Shown piece by piece: positions 14,589 to 15,658 of a DNA stretch of 15,658 nt. The translations under genes and the position numbers were made by a program. Location: positions 1 through 15,658 of the forward strand of contig JAAYHT010000253.1 in NCBI GenBank assembly GCA_012735285.1, given 5' to 3'. How positions within the stretch are numbered: the stretch's first letter is position 1; each line of letters starts with the position of its first letter. The DNA is from Clostridiales bacterium. GTDB lineage: Bacteria > Bacillota > Clostridia > Peptostreptococcales > Anaerovoracaceae. The notes below the pieces were generated by a model that did not search any database, was not told the origin of the DNA, and saw nothing but the letters and a program-made list of their open reading frames with translations.

Positions 14589-15658
14589 TTAATTCATCAT
14601 TCTGATTTCACCAGTTTCTGGAATTTCTGGGTTCTTCCAGTTATTTACGATTTCAACGTCTAGAGAACCATCTTCTTGCAGTGTCCACTGACCCATTACG
14701 ATAGGAGTAAATGCAAGGTGATCTTCATTGTACTTAATTGGTCCAACAACTGTAGTCATATCAGTTGCAGCAATTGCATCTCTGATGGTCTCTGGTTCTA
14801 AGTTCTTACATCTCTTAAGTACGTCAATTGCAATTTCAACAGGTGCATACTTATAACCTATTGTAGCTGTCCATACTCTGCCTGATTCTTGAGTATAGAG
14901 GTCAAGAATTTCCTTAGGTGTTTGACCTGTTATTGAGGATGGATATGGGTGATGTGGGCTCCACCATACTTCAATTGTCTGACCGTCTGCAAGATCTGGA
15001 CCCATTGCGGTAGCACTTGCATTAAACAGTATGGATCTTCCTTGTGAGCTGAATATAGGATTGAAACCTAATTGTGAAGCTTGCTTCATAAAGTTTGCAA
15101 AATCAGGAGGAATGTTACAACCTGCAATTATAGTAACACCATCTTGCTTAAATTGGTTAATAACTGAGCTCCAGTCACTGTTACCAATTGGATATCTTCC
15201 TGGATCTGAAACTTTGTAACCATCTTGAGGTAATCTTTCAGCAAATACAGGTGCCCATGCTAGTCCGTCTGGGTCATTCGGGAAGAGCAATCCAACTGTT
15301 TCGCCTTCCAGTCCAGCTTTCTTCCATGTGTCTACATATAGTTCATATACGCTATCGATAGTCCAGAAAGCATGGAATGCCCACTCATAAGGACCGCCTG
15401 CTTTCCATGGGTCGATAGGACATTCTGTAGAGATAACTGGCACACCATATCTCTCACCCATGGCTGATACTGGTAGTGCAGTATCTGGAGTGTGTCTAGC
15501 AATCAGTAGGTCCACACCTTCGTCAACGATTAATTTTTGAGTTACTTCAGAGGCCTTAGTAGAATCACTCTCAGTATCAATGAATACTAGTTCGATTGGC
15601 AACTTCTTATCATATTCTTCGATATAGATGCCGCCTTCATCGTTGATTGGCTTAACAG
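14589..15658 (-). CDS. livK: ABC transporter substrate-binding protein, LivK/Peripla_BP_6 type (5' end cut by window)
   Basis: The frame stays open to the right window edge (V-K-P-I-N-D-E-G-G-I-Y is read upstream of 15602), so the N-terminus with the signal peptide is missing; about 356 residues are visible. The fold fits a type I periplasmic-binding protein: LPIELVFIDTESDSTKASEVTQKL, VDLLIARHTPDTALPVSAMGERYGVPVIS, then ETVGLLFPNDPDGLAWAPVFAE and GVTIIAGCNIPPDFANFMKQASQLG. The C-terminal DAIAATDMTTVVGPIKY is the usual domain-crossing segment. In a Gram-positive cell it would be a surface lipoprotein, but the lipobox lies outside the window. It contains an aromatic-rich EVWWSPHHPYPSS stretch. 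The ligand is unknown: the family binds branched-chain amino acids, amides, urea and organic acids. It is the first visible gene of the importer unit. Confidence 0.88.
   Translation of the reverse strand, partial: VKPINDEGGIYIEEYDKKLPIELVFIDTESDSTKASEVTQKLIVDEGVDLLIARHTPDTALPVSAMGERYGVPVISTECPIDPWKAGGPYEWAFHAFWTIDSVYELYVDTWKKAGLEGETVGLLFPNDPDGLAWAPVFAERLPQDGYKVSDPGRYPIGNSDWSSVINQFKQDGVTIIAGCNIPPDFANFMKQASQLGFNPIFSSQGRSILFNASATAMGPDLADGQTIEVWWSPHHPYPSSITGQTPKEILDLYTQESGRVWTATIGYKYAPVEIAIDVLKRCKNLEPETIRDAIAATDMTTVVGPIKYNEDHLAFTPIVMGQWTLQEDGSLDVEIVNNWKNPEIPETGEIRMMN

Noticed and set aside
14589..15602. TTG at 15602 as the start of the binding protein
   Set aside because: The frame continues upstream to the window edge with protein-like sequence, and no signal peptide would follow this TTG.

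Overview
The window is AT-rich, with strong AGGAGG-type ribosome binding sites, short intergenic gaps and GTG/TTG starts in places. Gene content suggests a Gram-positive, probably anaerobic, Clostridia-like member of the Bacillota. The supporting genes are a YedF-DUF3343 pair of the selenium/sulfur carrier type, a PspC-family membrane protein, a phenylacetate-CoA ligase with a tandem ACT protein, and an acetoin-dehydrogenase-type complex whose E3 carries its own lipoyl domain. No rRNA, tRNA, CRISPR array, insertion sequence or phage gene was seen. The genus cannot be assigned by eye.

Layout. (1) Bases 1-2427, plus strand: a class I aminotransferase cut by the left window edge, a double-hotdog acyl-ACP thioesterase-like protein and an unrecognised 160-residue protein, separated by 12 and 17 bases. 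(2) 2424-4584, minus strand: pspC-type gene, paaK and an ACT-domain gene, in transcription order. The ACT gene and the unknown gene converge so tightly that their stop codons share one CTAG. (3) 4585-4762: a divergent promoter region with a perfect 15-bp palindrome. (4) 4763-5604, plus strand: yedF and a DUF3343 gene, closed by a 13-bp bidirectional hairpin. (5) 5670-10835, minus strand: a four-gene 2-oxoacid/acetoin dehydrogenase operon in the order E1 alpha, E1 beta, E2, E3. (6) 10836-11060: its control region, with a near-perfect sigma-54 promoter, a dyad at activator distance and the terminator of the preceding operon. (7) 11061-15658, minus strand: a branched-chain-amino-acid-type (HAAT) ABC importer in the order binding protein (cut by the right edge), livG, livF, livH, livM.

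How the genes may work together. The importer and the dehydrogenase operon are co-oriented and adjacent but separated by a terminator, so they are probably separate transcription units that may serve one catabolic route. The dehydrogenase complex would oxidatively cleave acetoin, or decarboxylate a 2-oxoacid, to acyl-CoA and NADH. The sigma-54 promoter matches the way acetoin operons are controlled through AcoR-type enhancer-binding proteins. No such regulator gene is in the window, nor is an acoX gene.

The most notable observations are the sigma-54 promoter with its possible upstream activator site, the altered thiamine-diphosphate motif (GES instead of GDG) in E1 alpha, the nearly identical lipoyl domains on E2 and E3 encoded as a roughly 300-bp direct repeat, and two tandem subunit-binding domains in E2.
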